From: Scatophagus argus
Taxonomy: Eukaryota > Chordata > Actinopteri > Scatophagidae
Length of the DNA stretch: 64,000 nucleotides
Assembly (NCBI RefSeq): GCF_020382885.2
Contig: NC_058499.1
Span: 9,595,872-9,659,871, forward strand
Reading direction: 5' to 3'
Below are positions 12,415 through 23,600 of this stretch, in pieces. The first letter of the stretch is position 1; the number at the start of each line of letters is the position of its first letter. A program made the position numbers and the translations under genes. The notes under the pieces are model-generated. The model saw only the letters and a program-made list of their open reading frames with translations. It had not been told where the DNA came from and did not search any database.

Positions 12415-12505
12415 GTCGCTTGTTCTGTCCTTGTGCACCTTGACGATCAAGACACTGTGCTTCCTCCGCTGGTTTTTGATCAGAAGATGATCAGCATTCT
12501 TCTGT
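12415..12505 (-). other. cyp19a1b: Noncoding first exon of cyp19a1b
   Basis: A strong donor (GTAAGTATT on the minus strand, 12414-12406) follows base 12415, and a TATA box lies about 30 bp beyond the proposed start near 12505. Teleost aromatase b genes are known to begin with an untranslated exon. The acceptor of the next exon, just before the coding start, is not resolved. The start is inferred from the TATA position. Confidence 0.6.
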
Positions 12506-12530
12506 CAAATAAATCTTAGTGATTCAAGTG

Positions 12531-12538
12531 TTTATAAA
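12531..12538 (-). promoter_or_regulatory. TATA box of cyp19a1b
   Basis: TTTATAAA (read on the minus strand in ATTTATAAACAC), placed 25-30 bp before the proposed start of the noncoding exon that ends in a good splice donor. Position relative to that donor is the main support. Confidence 0.6.
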
Positions 12539-12848
12539 TCCTTGGTTCAGCCTCCACTTTACTGGTTGCTTAGAAACACTGCCACTCTGAGGTTACAAGT
12601 ACCATTACAAAGCAGGCCAGATAACAGTGCACGTCCAAATCACAAAGCAGCTTTAAAGAGGACCAAAAAAAAAAGTGTTTTTTGGAATTGTATGTAAGAA
12701 TGCAAAACCTGCAGGTCTTTCATCACTTGTATTATGCATCATTTTTTTTTTAAAATGGGCTTACTTCACATTTAGCTTTCTTCAAAAGAAAGAAACCCCA
12801 CCGTCCAATTCATCAACGGAGGCTTTTCAAGGGGAAATTAATCAGCTG

Positions 12849-12861
12849 GGTCAGACTGACC
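12849..12861. promoter_or_regulatory. Perfect palindromic estrogen response element
   Basis: GGTCAGACTGACC matches the consensus GGTCAnnnTGACC at all ten positions. It lies about 350 bp upstream of the proposed cyp19a1b start. From memory, the zebrafish cyp19a1b promoter has a functional ERE at a similar distance, through which estrogen induces the gene in radial glia. The site also sits about 0.9 kb upstream of gldn on the other strand. Confidence 0.8.
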
Positions 12862-13787
12862 TGTGTCAAAGGGAGCAGGGATTTACCCAACAGTTTGAGA
12901 AAGAAGAGAGAAGAAAAAGGGAAAATGTGACATTTTTAATTAAAATTCTTAAAAAAAAAAAAATGGATGTGAGGGATCCACTATGTCGCAAATAAAAACC
13001 AGCATGAAGCCAAAACTAAAAAGAGAAAGCAGTATTCATGCGGAGGTTGTGTTCTTATAATGAGCTCAGTAAGTATGAATAGCTGGTATGCTGTTGATCA
13101 AAATGTTGGCCTCACATTTAAGGATTTGTCTGAGGAACTTTTATCCAAGGTTGCTTGAAACTTTCCTTATTTTAGCAAAAAATAAATTGGATAAATGTCT
13201 AATGTCACCTGCAACAAACAAATAGGCAACTTATTTTCTGTATTTGTAAATGCATGAATGCAATGTACAGAAAAGATATAAACACGTTTATTAAAAGGAG
13301 ATTTCAGCACACACACATGCACGTCCAAACACCCACGGTCTCTCACTGAAAGCACTCTGAAAGCTCTTTTGTAGATCCAAAGAATGTTCCCCTTGTTCAC
13401 AACTTATTTATTCCACTTCCATGTAATTTTGTGAAGGACGGACTGTTGACAGTGTTGAGAGGAAGAGCACCAGAATGATGAGAAGCACCACACTGTCTGC
13501 AGGATGTGTCATTTCTGAAATATGTCCATCAGCTGCTTCTAAATCAAGTAAGGCCTATTAGATTTTAACAGTTTCCCAGAAGCTTGTTGTTGCACAATAC
13601 ATTATGTGGTTTCCCCCTGCGCTTGCAGACAGATTTTGACATGTCTATTCCTCTCCAACTGCTTACAGCGTAGTTCCCCTCTGACGTCTCATCTGCTGGC
13701 AGGTGTTCAATTATGAGCTGTATGTGCTTTGGAGTTTCAGAGCCCAGATCACTTCTGCAGTGGAGGACCAGGAAACCGGGTGCAAAC
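12862..13787. other. Rest of the head-to-head cyp19a1b/gldn intergenic region
   Basis: About 0.9 kb between the ERE and the gliomedin start codon. It must hold the gldn promoter and 5'UTR, but I see no clear TATA box or start. An A-rich tract lies near 12950. No exon or repeat recognised. Confidence 0.4.
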
Positions 13788-16700
13788 ATGAAGGAGAGGA
13801 GTGGAGTTTTCCCTGTGTGGAAAGTGCTGCTGGTGGGGATGTGTGCACTGCTGCTCCTGAGCTCAGCAGGTTTGGTGTTCCTGCTGCTGCGACAGAGAGA
13901 GCTGACAGAGGAGCTGCTCAGGTTGGATGCCCAGATGCAACTGCTGTCACAGAGCTGCAGGCTGCAGGCAGGAGTCCTGTCCATGGACCCTGCAGATGCT
14001 GGAGAGCTGAAGAAGCTCCACCGCAGCAGAAGAAACCAGGAGGAACCCACACAAAGCCAAGATGAGAAGGATATGTTAATGCTGATGACATACTCCATGG
14101 TTCCTGTAAGATACCAAAATTCTGCGAATGTGGCGTCTTTTTGGGACATTTTGACTATTGCAGACTTTGATTGTGAATTTCCCACTGTGTTATTATGAGT
14201 GAGAACAGGGGAGCAATCAACCACTCTTTGCTGTCACTTTTAATAGAGTTTCCTCTCTTTTCCCTTTTGAGATTAGAAGCATGTCTGTGCAATGCAAAGA
14301 ATCCAAGAGCATGTTGCAGAGATTAGGAAGAAGTCTGGTTTTCCATTGAGTGTTTCCTGGATAAATACTTTGAGCAGTATGACTGTTGCCTGCTCCTCCC
14401 TTAAGTGCAAACACATCTGCTGGGAACCGGCGTTTCTTTAGAGGGTGTATTTTTTGACAAAGAGGACAGCACATGATCACTGATACACAAGTACTTTACC
14501 AAATTAAAGTCTACTTTTACAATTGACCTGATCAGTCAGTTGTTACCAATAATGATTAAGGTTGCAACTAAGAACTATTCTTATTATCAGTTAGTCTTCT
14601 ATTATTCCTGGATTAATTGTTTAAGTAAGAGATGCCCAACACATGTTCCCTGAGCACAAACTGCTTGTTCTGTCTCAGCCTAAACCCAGAAATATTCAGT
14701 TTACTGTAAGAAGCTGGAACAAGTGAATCTTTGTTATAAAAACAATTACATGACGGAATAATTGGTTATCATAATTGCTATCAGTTAACATTGTCTACAC
14801 CCCTGGTCAATTAATTGATTAATCTTTTCAGCTCTAATTATTGGGAATAATGTGAAAATAAAACAGCTGCATTTGTGAAAAAGCCTCACAAGAAAAGCAA
14901 AAGTGTTTGCATCCAAGTGATTTTGAACCCAAAATGTTTAACTGCTTTTTTCTGTTTTTCTGCATTTCAGGTCAAAGCCTTCATCGATCTGTGTAACAGC
15001 TCCAAAGGAGCTTGTTTAACAGGTGCTCTTCATAGCTATTTACCCTTCCAGTACTCCATTTCGTATGGTTTCTGGTGCTTCCTTTGTATTTGATTTGTGT
15101 AAAATATTCCCTTATTTTTTTCCAGGCCCACCTGGACCACCAGGTAAGAACAGGCACTTTAGGTATTTGCATTGCATTGCATTAGGTATTTAAACTAAGC
15201 TAAATTTGTTACTACAACCTGAGTCCTTCTGTGTGTTAGGTTTGCCTGGTAGAGCTGGTTCACCAGGACCACAGGGTGTGCCCGGGCCTGAGGGGAGACG
15301 AGGAAAAAGAGGTGAGAGATTTGCTCTTTTAATTTCTCACAGTAGATTAACAGATTAACAGAAGTCAGTCACAAGCTTCAGACAGTCTTCCATTGTTGAG
15401 CTGTGGTTACATAACATGAGAAACCCACTCGCTGTCTACGAGAGACTTTGTCTGCAGCTGCCACATTAGAAATGTGTGGGAGATCAATTTGACTGGAAAA
15501 TGTTAACTGGTTTGTATCTTTCCCTCCTTCACTGGGACGATTCAGTAACTCATGATGGCATCGCAGATCAGCTCAGTTGTATTTAAGACTGAGAGGGAAA
15601 AAAATCTAAGATGCCCTGTTGTCATTCCTACAGTTAACCCTTGGACCTCCTGCTTTCATTTATATATTTACCGTATTTTCATTTTCAACTTTGAACTAAT
15701 GTGGCCACCTGTCAATGCTCAGGACCCCCAGGTGAAAAGGGAGACCCGGGACCCAAAGGAGACCCAGGACCTCTCCGAGTGAAAGGCGAACCCTACAGTG
15801 ATATTCTCATTGAGGGTGAGAGATGACAACATCTTTAAACCAGATGTGAATAATATGATTAAGAGAGAGGAAACAGCACTCCGAATGCCTGCAATATTTG
15901 CTCAAGAGTTGTTTTTTTTTTCTTTTCAGGACAAATATGAAATGTTTAAACTAGTGGTGAGGTTCTAAGAATAATAAAACGTCCACTGTGTTTGGTTGAA
16001 CACTTTCCTGTTGTGGAAACACAAACTAACCCCCTGTTATTTGTGCTAAAATCTGTTATTTTTCCCAACTTAAAGTTTCCCTGAAAAGTTACAGAACAAT
16101 ATTGAACAATATTCACCTCAAGAATTCTCATAGGAGCTCACATTTACGCTTTTCTGTTTTTCTTTAATTGTTGCTGTTGTGAAGAGCCTGTCGGTACTGT
16201 TCATTAGGTCGCATTTACATGTCTGACTCGTATCTACTGCGTGTGTATATTTGAAGGTCCTCCTGGTCCAAGGGGTCCACCTGGTCCATCTGGTCCACCT
16301 GGTCCACCTGGTCCACCTTGTCCTGCTTGTTATTCTAATGATGTGACAAACAAAACCTTCAAAGAAAACCTGCATCCAACCAATGTGTTGACAGGTGGGA
16401 ACCTTTCTATAGAATCAGAAACAGACTGTAGGTTGGAAAATCTTGATTTATTGGTTTCAAAGTCTGATTTAGTTTAGCTTAGTTTAGTAACTCTAAAAAC
16501 ACTGAAATCAGCCAACAAAACTTCCATTATGTGTTGGCTTTGGATAGGTATTGTAGCTATGGCCTTGATCGCAAAAAAACATTAAGTACTACCACCTTTG
16601 CTGTTAACATTACAGCACTTCATTAGCTGATTGTAGGTAGGGTCAGAGTGGACTCTTCATGTGCAGAATCACAGAACCACATTGTGCTCTCATATTCAGA

Positions 16701-19700
16701 TTCATCTCCTGTTGTGACCTTCAATGAAACCAACACAGAAAACATCAGCAGCTCCACAGTTAACGAGGCTGGTAGGAAAAACATTCACATATGTCTAAGT
16801 GTTGTACCGAAGTACAACTTTGAGGTACTTTACTTTGGTATTTTCTTTCCATGCCACTTTATACTTGTGCTTGACTACTTTTTATTTACTACAATTACTG
16901 GACAGCTTTATTTACTGGTTACTTTGTCACTATTGATTGTTGGACAGCATTTCTCACTACTTTCAATTGATCCCTCAATGGATAAAATAATTAGTTGCAG
17001 TCCTATACAAAATAGGTAAAAAGTAGCTCCACCTCAACCAGTGGCAACAGTAATATGCTGCCAACATATCAATACATGATTAATAATAATAATAATAATA
17101 ATGTAACAACAAATACGTGATATTTGTACCAACTTCTCTATCTGAAACCTTCCTTTGCACAGAATCACCAACACCACATCCAGCCGACGATAGCAGAGAT
17201 GAGTTGAACGTTACTGACTCTATTAAAGTTGTAGACACAAGCATGGTCCCCGGTAAGCGACTATTTTGAGTGTCAGGAAGACACCATGATATCAACACAG
17301 AGAATGTAACAGATGCACCGATCTGACTGTGTTAAATCTCATGTCTCTCCACAGAATCACCAACACCAGGTCCAACTGACGACAGCAGAGATACACTGAA
17401 TGTTACTGACTCTGTTAAAGCTTTGGGCAGAAGTATGGAAACTGGTAAGCAACTGCTTTGAGTGTTAGAAAGATGTCACTGTCAGTCGTAATTTTGATCG
17501 TGTAAAAAACATGTTTAACGTTTTTCGTTTCTTTTCTTTTCTTTTCCAGAGTCAGTATTGGATACCAATGATACCAACACAGAGGATGTTACAGAGGCAC
17601 TGATTAAATTAAAAGGTATTAACTGTGTTAATAGGAGCTGCCCTACAACATCATTATCTTTTGTAAATGTTACCTGATGTTTCACTCTACGGCCCGTCTT
17701 TCTCCAGACCAGATTCAAAGCATTGACACCTTTGAAGGCAGGGAAAACTTTACCAGCACTATGAGGAATGGTAAGAAAATGTGCATATACTGCATGTGGT
17801 ACCAGTATTGACCAGTTTACACGTATGTGTAGTTAAATCAAGGCACAAGTATACAATCCAAACAATCATTATGAATGGCAGGATGACTTAATTGACAGAC
17901 ATCTTTGCTAATTATGTTAATCCAACAGCTTATTATATATATACATTAGCTTGGAATGTGAATGTATGACTGCATGGTTCAGCATAAAAATTTATGATTA
18001 TCCAAATTCTATTTTATTTTTTACAGACTTCAACACGTGGACTGAAACCAGCAGAGATGGTTTTACAGAGGCACCAGTTAACTTATTTACAGGTAAAAGA
18101 TTCAGCAACTCATTTATGAAATGTTTGTACCAACATATAAAATTTTAGCTTCATACTTTCACCTTTCATTTCAAACACCAAGTCCAGGTTATGAACTCCT
18201 ACATGCTTTTAATATTGACTCTGAGAAACTTCGAGACACAGATGAGGAATCTGGCAAACAAACTTTTTTAGTACCTTTTTAATCCTATAGCCTCTATTAA
18301 TATTAGACTGGAATGTAAAAATATGATCCATTTTAATGCTAAAAGTGATTTAATTTAACACCCTTTGGGTATTAACTCCTCAAGGGTAAGATTTTGGCTA
18401 TAAAAGTGAAAAAATGCACGAAAAGGACACAGGATAGATAAATTAAATCATCGGTATACATGTTAAATCATGTGTCATCTCACTTCAAATTTCAAGAGCT
18501 TCATGTTAAAACAAACTGAAACAATCGGTGGTGGAAGGATTAAAATCTTTCAAAAGTATACAGTACAACCTTGTGAAAATACGGTTAAATTAAAAGTGCT
18601 GCATTAAAAGTAAAAGTACTTGTTCTGCATTAAAATGTCTCCTGGAAGTGACATTATCATATGTGATATTATTACATTGTTAGTCCCGATACATCAATGT
18701 GTAAGTCAGCATTTTACTGTAGCAGCTGCTCAAGTTTTAACTACTTTATATACAGTTTGGGATTTTTTTAGGAGGCATTTTAATCCAGTGATTCCCAATC
18801 TAAGAGTCGGCTTCCCTTCAAAGGGTCATGTGATGAATCTGAGGGGTAGAGACATGATTATTGTGAGGAAGTAAAGAAGTTTTAATTTCTTTGACCTTTT
18901 TCTCTAATCTTTATTTTTTGTGAAATGTCAAATAATTTAAGTAGTTACTGAAATGAAGTCTGGAAAGGAAATTACCCATTTATGTTTTTTTGTGTTGGAA
19001 CAGTAACCAATAATTATAGCTGCCAGATAATGCAGTCAAACTGTAGTAGAAAGTTCAACATGTCCCTCTTAAATGTGGCATATACTCTGCTGAATGCAGG
19101 ATGCATAGAAGACACAGTATTTTGATTATGTGAAACAACATTTCAATATCTTTTGTTTTCTAGGGTCGATATCATTTCATAAAGACCTCAGTCACGACAC
19201 CCTGAATGACTCGAGCACAGACAACATTACAGAGGGACCAATTAAATTACTAACAGGTGGGAAATATTGTGTTTTATATTATGAATAAACTTTAAAAACT
19301 TTAAAGCATCATATATAATGGCTGATTTCATTTTACAGCAGTACACACTGCAGACCAAAACAATGATACCTTCAATATCAGTGGGACCATTACTGATGCA
19401 CTCTTGAAGAGCGGTAAGAGATCTGTTATTAGACAGTGTTTTATCTCTTCATTCTTCTTTTCAATTCTCTCCCAGCAACCTCATTATGCTCTTTTAAAGA
19501 TTTCATTTATCTTGAGGGTAGACAATACATTACTAGTGTTATAATTGATATTTACCTTGCACAAAAAACAAAACAAAATTCAGTACTCAAAAATAAAGAA
19601 CCATCAACATTCATATACAGTTTAAATGAGGATTTATAATAGCTGTGGACTACTTATAATGTATTTCATAAACATTTTGTTATTTATTCTTTTTATTTAT

Positions 19701-22139
19701 TTTATTAAGTGAGAAAATGTGAATTAGCCTATTTTATGATTATTTCTTTAGATTCATATTCACTCCAGAACAACAAGCGAAATCTGACAAGTAACGAGAA
19801 ATGGACCAAAGCTGGTGAGCAAACTTTGTAAATTTGACCTTCAAAAGAAAACTGTACTCTGTAATGATTTTCATGATATGCTGAATAAAGTTGTGAATTA
19901 AGTTGTGATGATATTTCATTGCTGTACCATCTCTTTGTGTTAAATCTCATCTCTCTCCACAGAATCACCAACACCACGTCCAGCTGACGACAGCAGAGAT
20001 ACACTGAATGTTACTGACTCTGTTAAAGCTTTGGGCAGAAGTATGGAAACTGGTAAGCAACTGCTTTGAGTGTTAGAAAGATGTCACTGTCAGACTTAAT
20101 TCTGACCATGTAAGAAACGTGGTTATCCTGATACCTTTTTCTTTTCTTTTCTTTTCTTTTCCAGAGTCAGTATCGGCTCAGTACAGCTACAACACTGCGA
20201 ATGACACCAACACAGAGAATGTTACAGAGGCACCGATAAAATTATTAACAGGTATTAACTGTGTTTTGAAATAAAGGTAAAAGTCTCATGTGTCCCAGCT
20301 GGGGGTGCTGCCCTACAACACTATTATTATTTGTAAAAGTAACATGATGTTTCACTCTACAGCCTCTCTTTCTCCAGACCCGATTCAAAAGAACGACACC
20401 GTCAGCGACAGCGGAAACATTACTGACATACCCATGAAAAGTGGTAAGACAAACGCTGTGTAAATATGTCAGATTGTAAGTTTAATTAAGTCAAGATATC
20501 AATATATAAAATATAGCTGGGAGACTGTAAAGACAAACCTTATCTTTTTCTAGAGTCAGTATCATCTCATCAAGATGACAGCTCTGACACCTTGAACGTT
20601 ACCGGACGAGGAAATGCTACAAAGGCATCAACTGAACTTTTAACATGTAGGAAACACACGGTTTTGTATGTTAAACTAACAATTTCCTAAAAACATTCAA
20701 TTTTGTCTTTTGTATAATTTATGATGCTACACAATAACACCACCGGTGTCTTATATGTATGTATTTATATATGTTTGCTTTTATTTTACAGCCTCACTTT
20801 CTGGAGACCAGGCTGAAAAGAGGGATACCTTCAATAACAGTGGAAACATTATGGATACACCAATGAAAATGGGTATCAAAAAAAAAAAAAGAATTTTGAA
20901 TTGTTTTATCATTAAAATTTGTTTATTTATTTTCTTTCAAATCTTTAAACACTTAAAGACACATTTTATTCCATGGCTCAATGAAATACACCAGTAAGAA
21001 GATTTAAAGTCACCGACCGAATCTTTTTCTTCTCGTTTGTCTCTCTTTAGACTCTTCTTATCCCAACCAGATCAATTCGACAACCAATGAGAGATGGACA
21101 AGAACTGGTTATTGCATTTTGCTGAAATCTAATTACAAGTCTATTTATCTATCTGACTTATTCAAATGCTGAAGTACATATCTTCATTCATTTAGAGTGC
21201 AGAATGAAAACTATTAAATGTTTGGAGAAGACCACCAAAATGGAGAGCACTTTTGGAGCCTGGATGTCCGATGCATTTGCGTTGGATGACGACCGATACT
21301 GGCTGGCTGAGCATTTTTCAGGTGATTTTCACACGTTAACCAAACATTGTGGAGATTTGGGAGTTATTGTGGATTTAATACAGAAACATTTCCTCTCCAG
21401 GTCGACTTTTGGCAGTGCACAGGAACATTTCGACATTTCAAAATAAAAGCAACCAAGTTATAGACCTCAGGAAGTTCTATCAGGGCTGTGGTCATGTCGT
21501 TTACAAGACGTCATTGTACTTTCACAACGCAGGGACAAACAGACTTATAAAGTAAGTGATAAACATGTATGAGACTTTTTTTGGCTTTGTTAACTTATAT
21601 ATAGTGACACTTTTGCCAGGTAACTTGTGACATTTATATTCAGCTTCTGAACTTACCCGTGATGGATATTTTACAGGTTTGACCTGAACACCAGGAGAAC
21701 AAAGACTCTGATCATGCCAAACAGCAGATATCACAACCTCACTTATCTGTTCTGCAACTCCAAGACATACTTCAAGTTTGCTGTGGATGAAAATGGACTG
21801 TGGGTCATTTTTGCAGCAGACACAGATGACAAAACGATGGTTGCGAAGCTTAACCCAGACACGTTCTCTGTGGAGTCACTCATTAACACTCACTACCCTA
21901 CGACTAAAGCAGGAAATGCTTTTATTGTGTGCGGCATGCTATATTTCACAGATGACAAAGACAGAAGAGTTACATATGCCTTTGATTTAGAGAAAGAGAG
22001 TCCACAGGATGCAAGTTTCGATTTAAGGCCAGCAAATGGCATCTTGGCTATGCTGTCATATTATCCCAACAAAAAACTTTTGTACATGTGGGACAACAGC
22101 AGCGTGAAAACCTGTAAAGTTAAACTCAAACTGACTTAA
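13788..22139 (+). CDS. gldn: Gliomedin with greatly expanded linker (24 exons)
   Basis: Type II membrane/secreted collagen-olfactomedin protein that clusters sodium channels at nodes of Ranvier in mammals. Exons: 13788-14105, 14971-15022, 15126-15143, 15240-15311, 15723-15815, 16257-16394, 16667-16771, 17163-17252, 17355-17444, 17550-17615, 17708-17770, 18027-18092, 19164-19256, 19339-19413, 19752-19814, 19963-20052, 20165-20251, 20363-20443, 20554-20646, 20792-20872, 21051-21107, 21196-21321, 21401-21551, 21677-22139; 876 residues against about 551 in human. Order: signal anchor (11-34), furin-like RSRR (79-82), conserved MLMLMTYSMVP, collagen Gly-X-Y (about 123-215), repetitive linker (231-630), olfactomedin domain (631-876). 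An in-frame ATG at 13713 could add 25 residues. Collagen plus olfactomedin order makes the call firm; the linker is unusual. Confidence 0.9.
14555..14840 (+). repeat. Non-autonomous repeat, 'GCTGCAACTAATGATTA' family
   Basis: In gldn intron 1. It begins GGTTGCAACTAAGAACTATTC and ends TTAATTGATTAATCTTTTCAG with AGCTCTAATTA, enclosing CCCAGAAATATTCAGTTTACTGTAAGA-like text: the usual landmarks of a repeat common in fish introns. Related to 4386-4556. Probably a non-autonomous DNA element; ends are approximate. Confidence 0.6.
16805..16935 (+). repeat. Fragment of the CAGTGGTGGAA (hAT-like) repeat
   Basis: In gldn intron 7. GTACAACTTTGAGGTACTTTAC followed by 'CCACTTTATACTT' matches the 5' part of a repeat seen more fully at 50596-51065. 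Fragment only; no termini visible. Confidence 0.5.
17082..17102 (+). repeat. (TAA)n microsatellite
   Basis: Seven TAA units in gldn intron 7, about 60 bp before the next exon. Simple repeat with no sign of function. Confidence 0.9.
17163..21107 (+). repeat. gldn: Duplicated small-exon array in gldn
   Basis: Fourteen consecutive exons of 57-93 bp, all with phase 1 at both ends, fall into four recurring types. A (ESPTP...TLNVTDS): 17163, 17355, 19963. B (ESV/GSI...TEAPIKLLT): 17550, 18027, 19164, 20165, 20554. C (D-Q/P-I-Q...TFNISGxI): 17708, 19339, 20363, 20792. D (DSxS...NExWTKA): 19752, 21051. The order A-B-C-(B)-B-C-D then A-B-C-B-C-D shows duplication of a whole multi-exon block. The preceding exon at 16667 also opens with ESQ and may be an older member. 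Any exon can be skipped or added without changing the frame. Confidence 0.85.
18531..18750 (+). repeat. Fragment of the CAGTGGTGGAA (hAT-like) repeat
   Basis: In gldn intron 12. It opens CGGTGGTGGAAGG, like the terminus of the family, and continues with AAAAGTACTTGTTCTGCATTAAAATG and 'GTAAGTCAGCATTTTACTGTAGCAGCTG', typical internal text of this fish repeat. Diverged; right end unclear. Confidence 0.5.
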
Positions 22140-22168
22140 AAAATAACCTCAAACCATTTAAAATGAGC

Positions 22169-22174
22169 AATAAA
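22169..22174 (+). terminator. Polyadenylation signal of gldn
   Basis: AATAAA 30 nt after the gldn stop, implying a very short 3'UTR. A second AATAAA near 22290 could give a slightly longer form. Confidence 0.6.
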
Positions 22175-23600
22175 AGATTTTTTTTAACTGTCAGCTGATC
22201 TACATTAATTTCTTGAAACAGTTTCCTGGTTTTGGCACAGGAGGAATTTGCTGATTGAGGTTCAGTAGGTCACACTGGATATTGTTTTCAATAAATGTGT
22301 GACTCACATAGTCAAATCAATATTACCAACAACTGCTGATGAACTGGCGTGTTGATTTCTAGGAGACAGCAATATTGGTTGTACAAAGCAAATCTGGACA
22401 TTGCATCAGAGAAATAAATAATATTGTTAAAATTCACTGAGTTGCATTTCAGTTTTGAAAATTATATATTTACTTTATACTGCAGAGTTCTGTGACAAAA
22501 TGTTTTGCCCACATTTGTCTCAATATCCATTCAAATGACTTTTCCCAAATGTATTGAGTGTGATTAGAGATTCACTGTAGGAACATGATGTAAGGAAACT
22601 GCTGAAGACTACATCATTGTGGATGAGTTCGCCTGTCCTACATTTTGGCCAAAACAGACAGAAACACTCACTGCTGTGTACCTGCAGCTGATGTGAGATG
22701 TTGGTCAGTATCTTTTGATTTAAATAAAGGAGTTGAATTTTAGCACATCATTTTTTTTTTTTGATTTTGGGCAAATCCACTCTTGGAGGGTAATGACAGA
22801 GATGGCTGTCAGAATGCTCAGTAGGATGTCATAAGATTTTAAAGGTTGGGAAGACTGAATACAAATAGGATTCACCACAGGGTTTATTCCAGCTAGTATT
22901 GTTTTGGGAATATTAGCATTATATTGTTTTAAACTGTATATGTGCATAGCACACACTTACATAGATGGAGTATATTTGCTGAGGGTGAAATCCCATATGA
23001 TTTAAACAGATTTTAATCTCACACTAATCTATTCAATGTCAGGAGTCTCCTATTCCCTCAATACATTATAGTAACTAATTCGTCTCACTCGTATCTGCTG
23101 GACGTTTATCAGAGACCACCATGTAATTTAATGAGCAACAGAGGCAGTAAATATGCCTAATGATTCATGGCAAACAGTACTGTTAATTTTGCGATCTCGA
23201 ATGGCCGTGACTTCGAGACAGTGTTGTAAATTTGCGAAGTTTCATAGTAGAATCTCACCAATCCCTTATCGATGCTGTTCATTACGAGTGTCATTTGAAC
23301 GCACCAGCAGTCATTCCTGTAACGCCTCCTGGGCATTAGTAGATCTTAAAAGATATGGATGTCTCGAACGGCATAGACATGAGAGCAGCCGCCATATTGC
23401 TTACACCGTTTACACTGAATAAATCACTTTTGCTAGCTACTGTACCCACAGTGAAAGCTAGCTAGCTAGCGATTAACCCACCTAGTTCATAACAGCAAGC
23501 GTTAACGTTACATCACTTTCGGTGTCTTACCTGGGAAATAGCGGCCTAAAAGGAGCCAGCGCTTCCCACTTCATGCAATAACTATTAGGTGTACTGACAT
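22175..23600. other. gldn-clpx intergenic region
   Basis: No gene recognised. The first part is AT-rich plain sequence. From about 23150 to 23480 the base composition changes to CpG-bearing text with a YY1-like site and a short GCTA repeat at 23455-23472; this is probably the upstream edge of the clpx promoter. Confidence 0.4.
23388..23399 (+). promoter_or_regulatory. YY1-like site upstream of clpx
   Basis: GCCGCCATATTG resembles the YY1 consensus, which is common in promoters of nuclear genes for mitochondrial proteins. It is about 0.9 kb before the clpx start codon. A single motif match, so weak evidence. Confidence 0.3.

Noticed and set aside
13565-14224. 219-codon open frame on the minus strand
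   Set aside because: It is antisense to gldn exon 1 and shows no domain or composition of a real protein.
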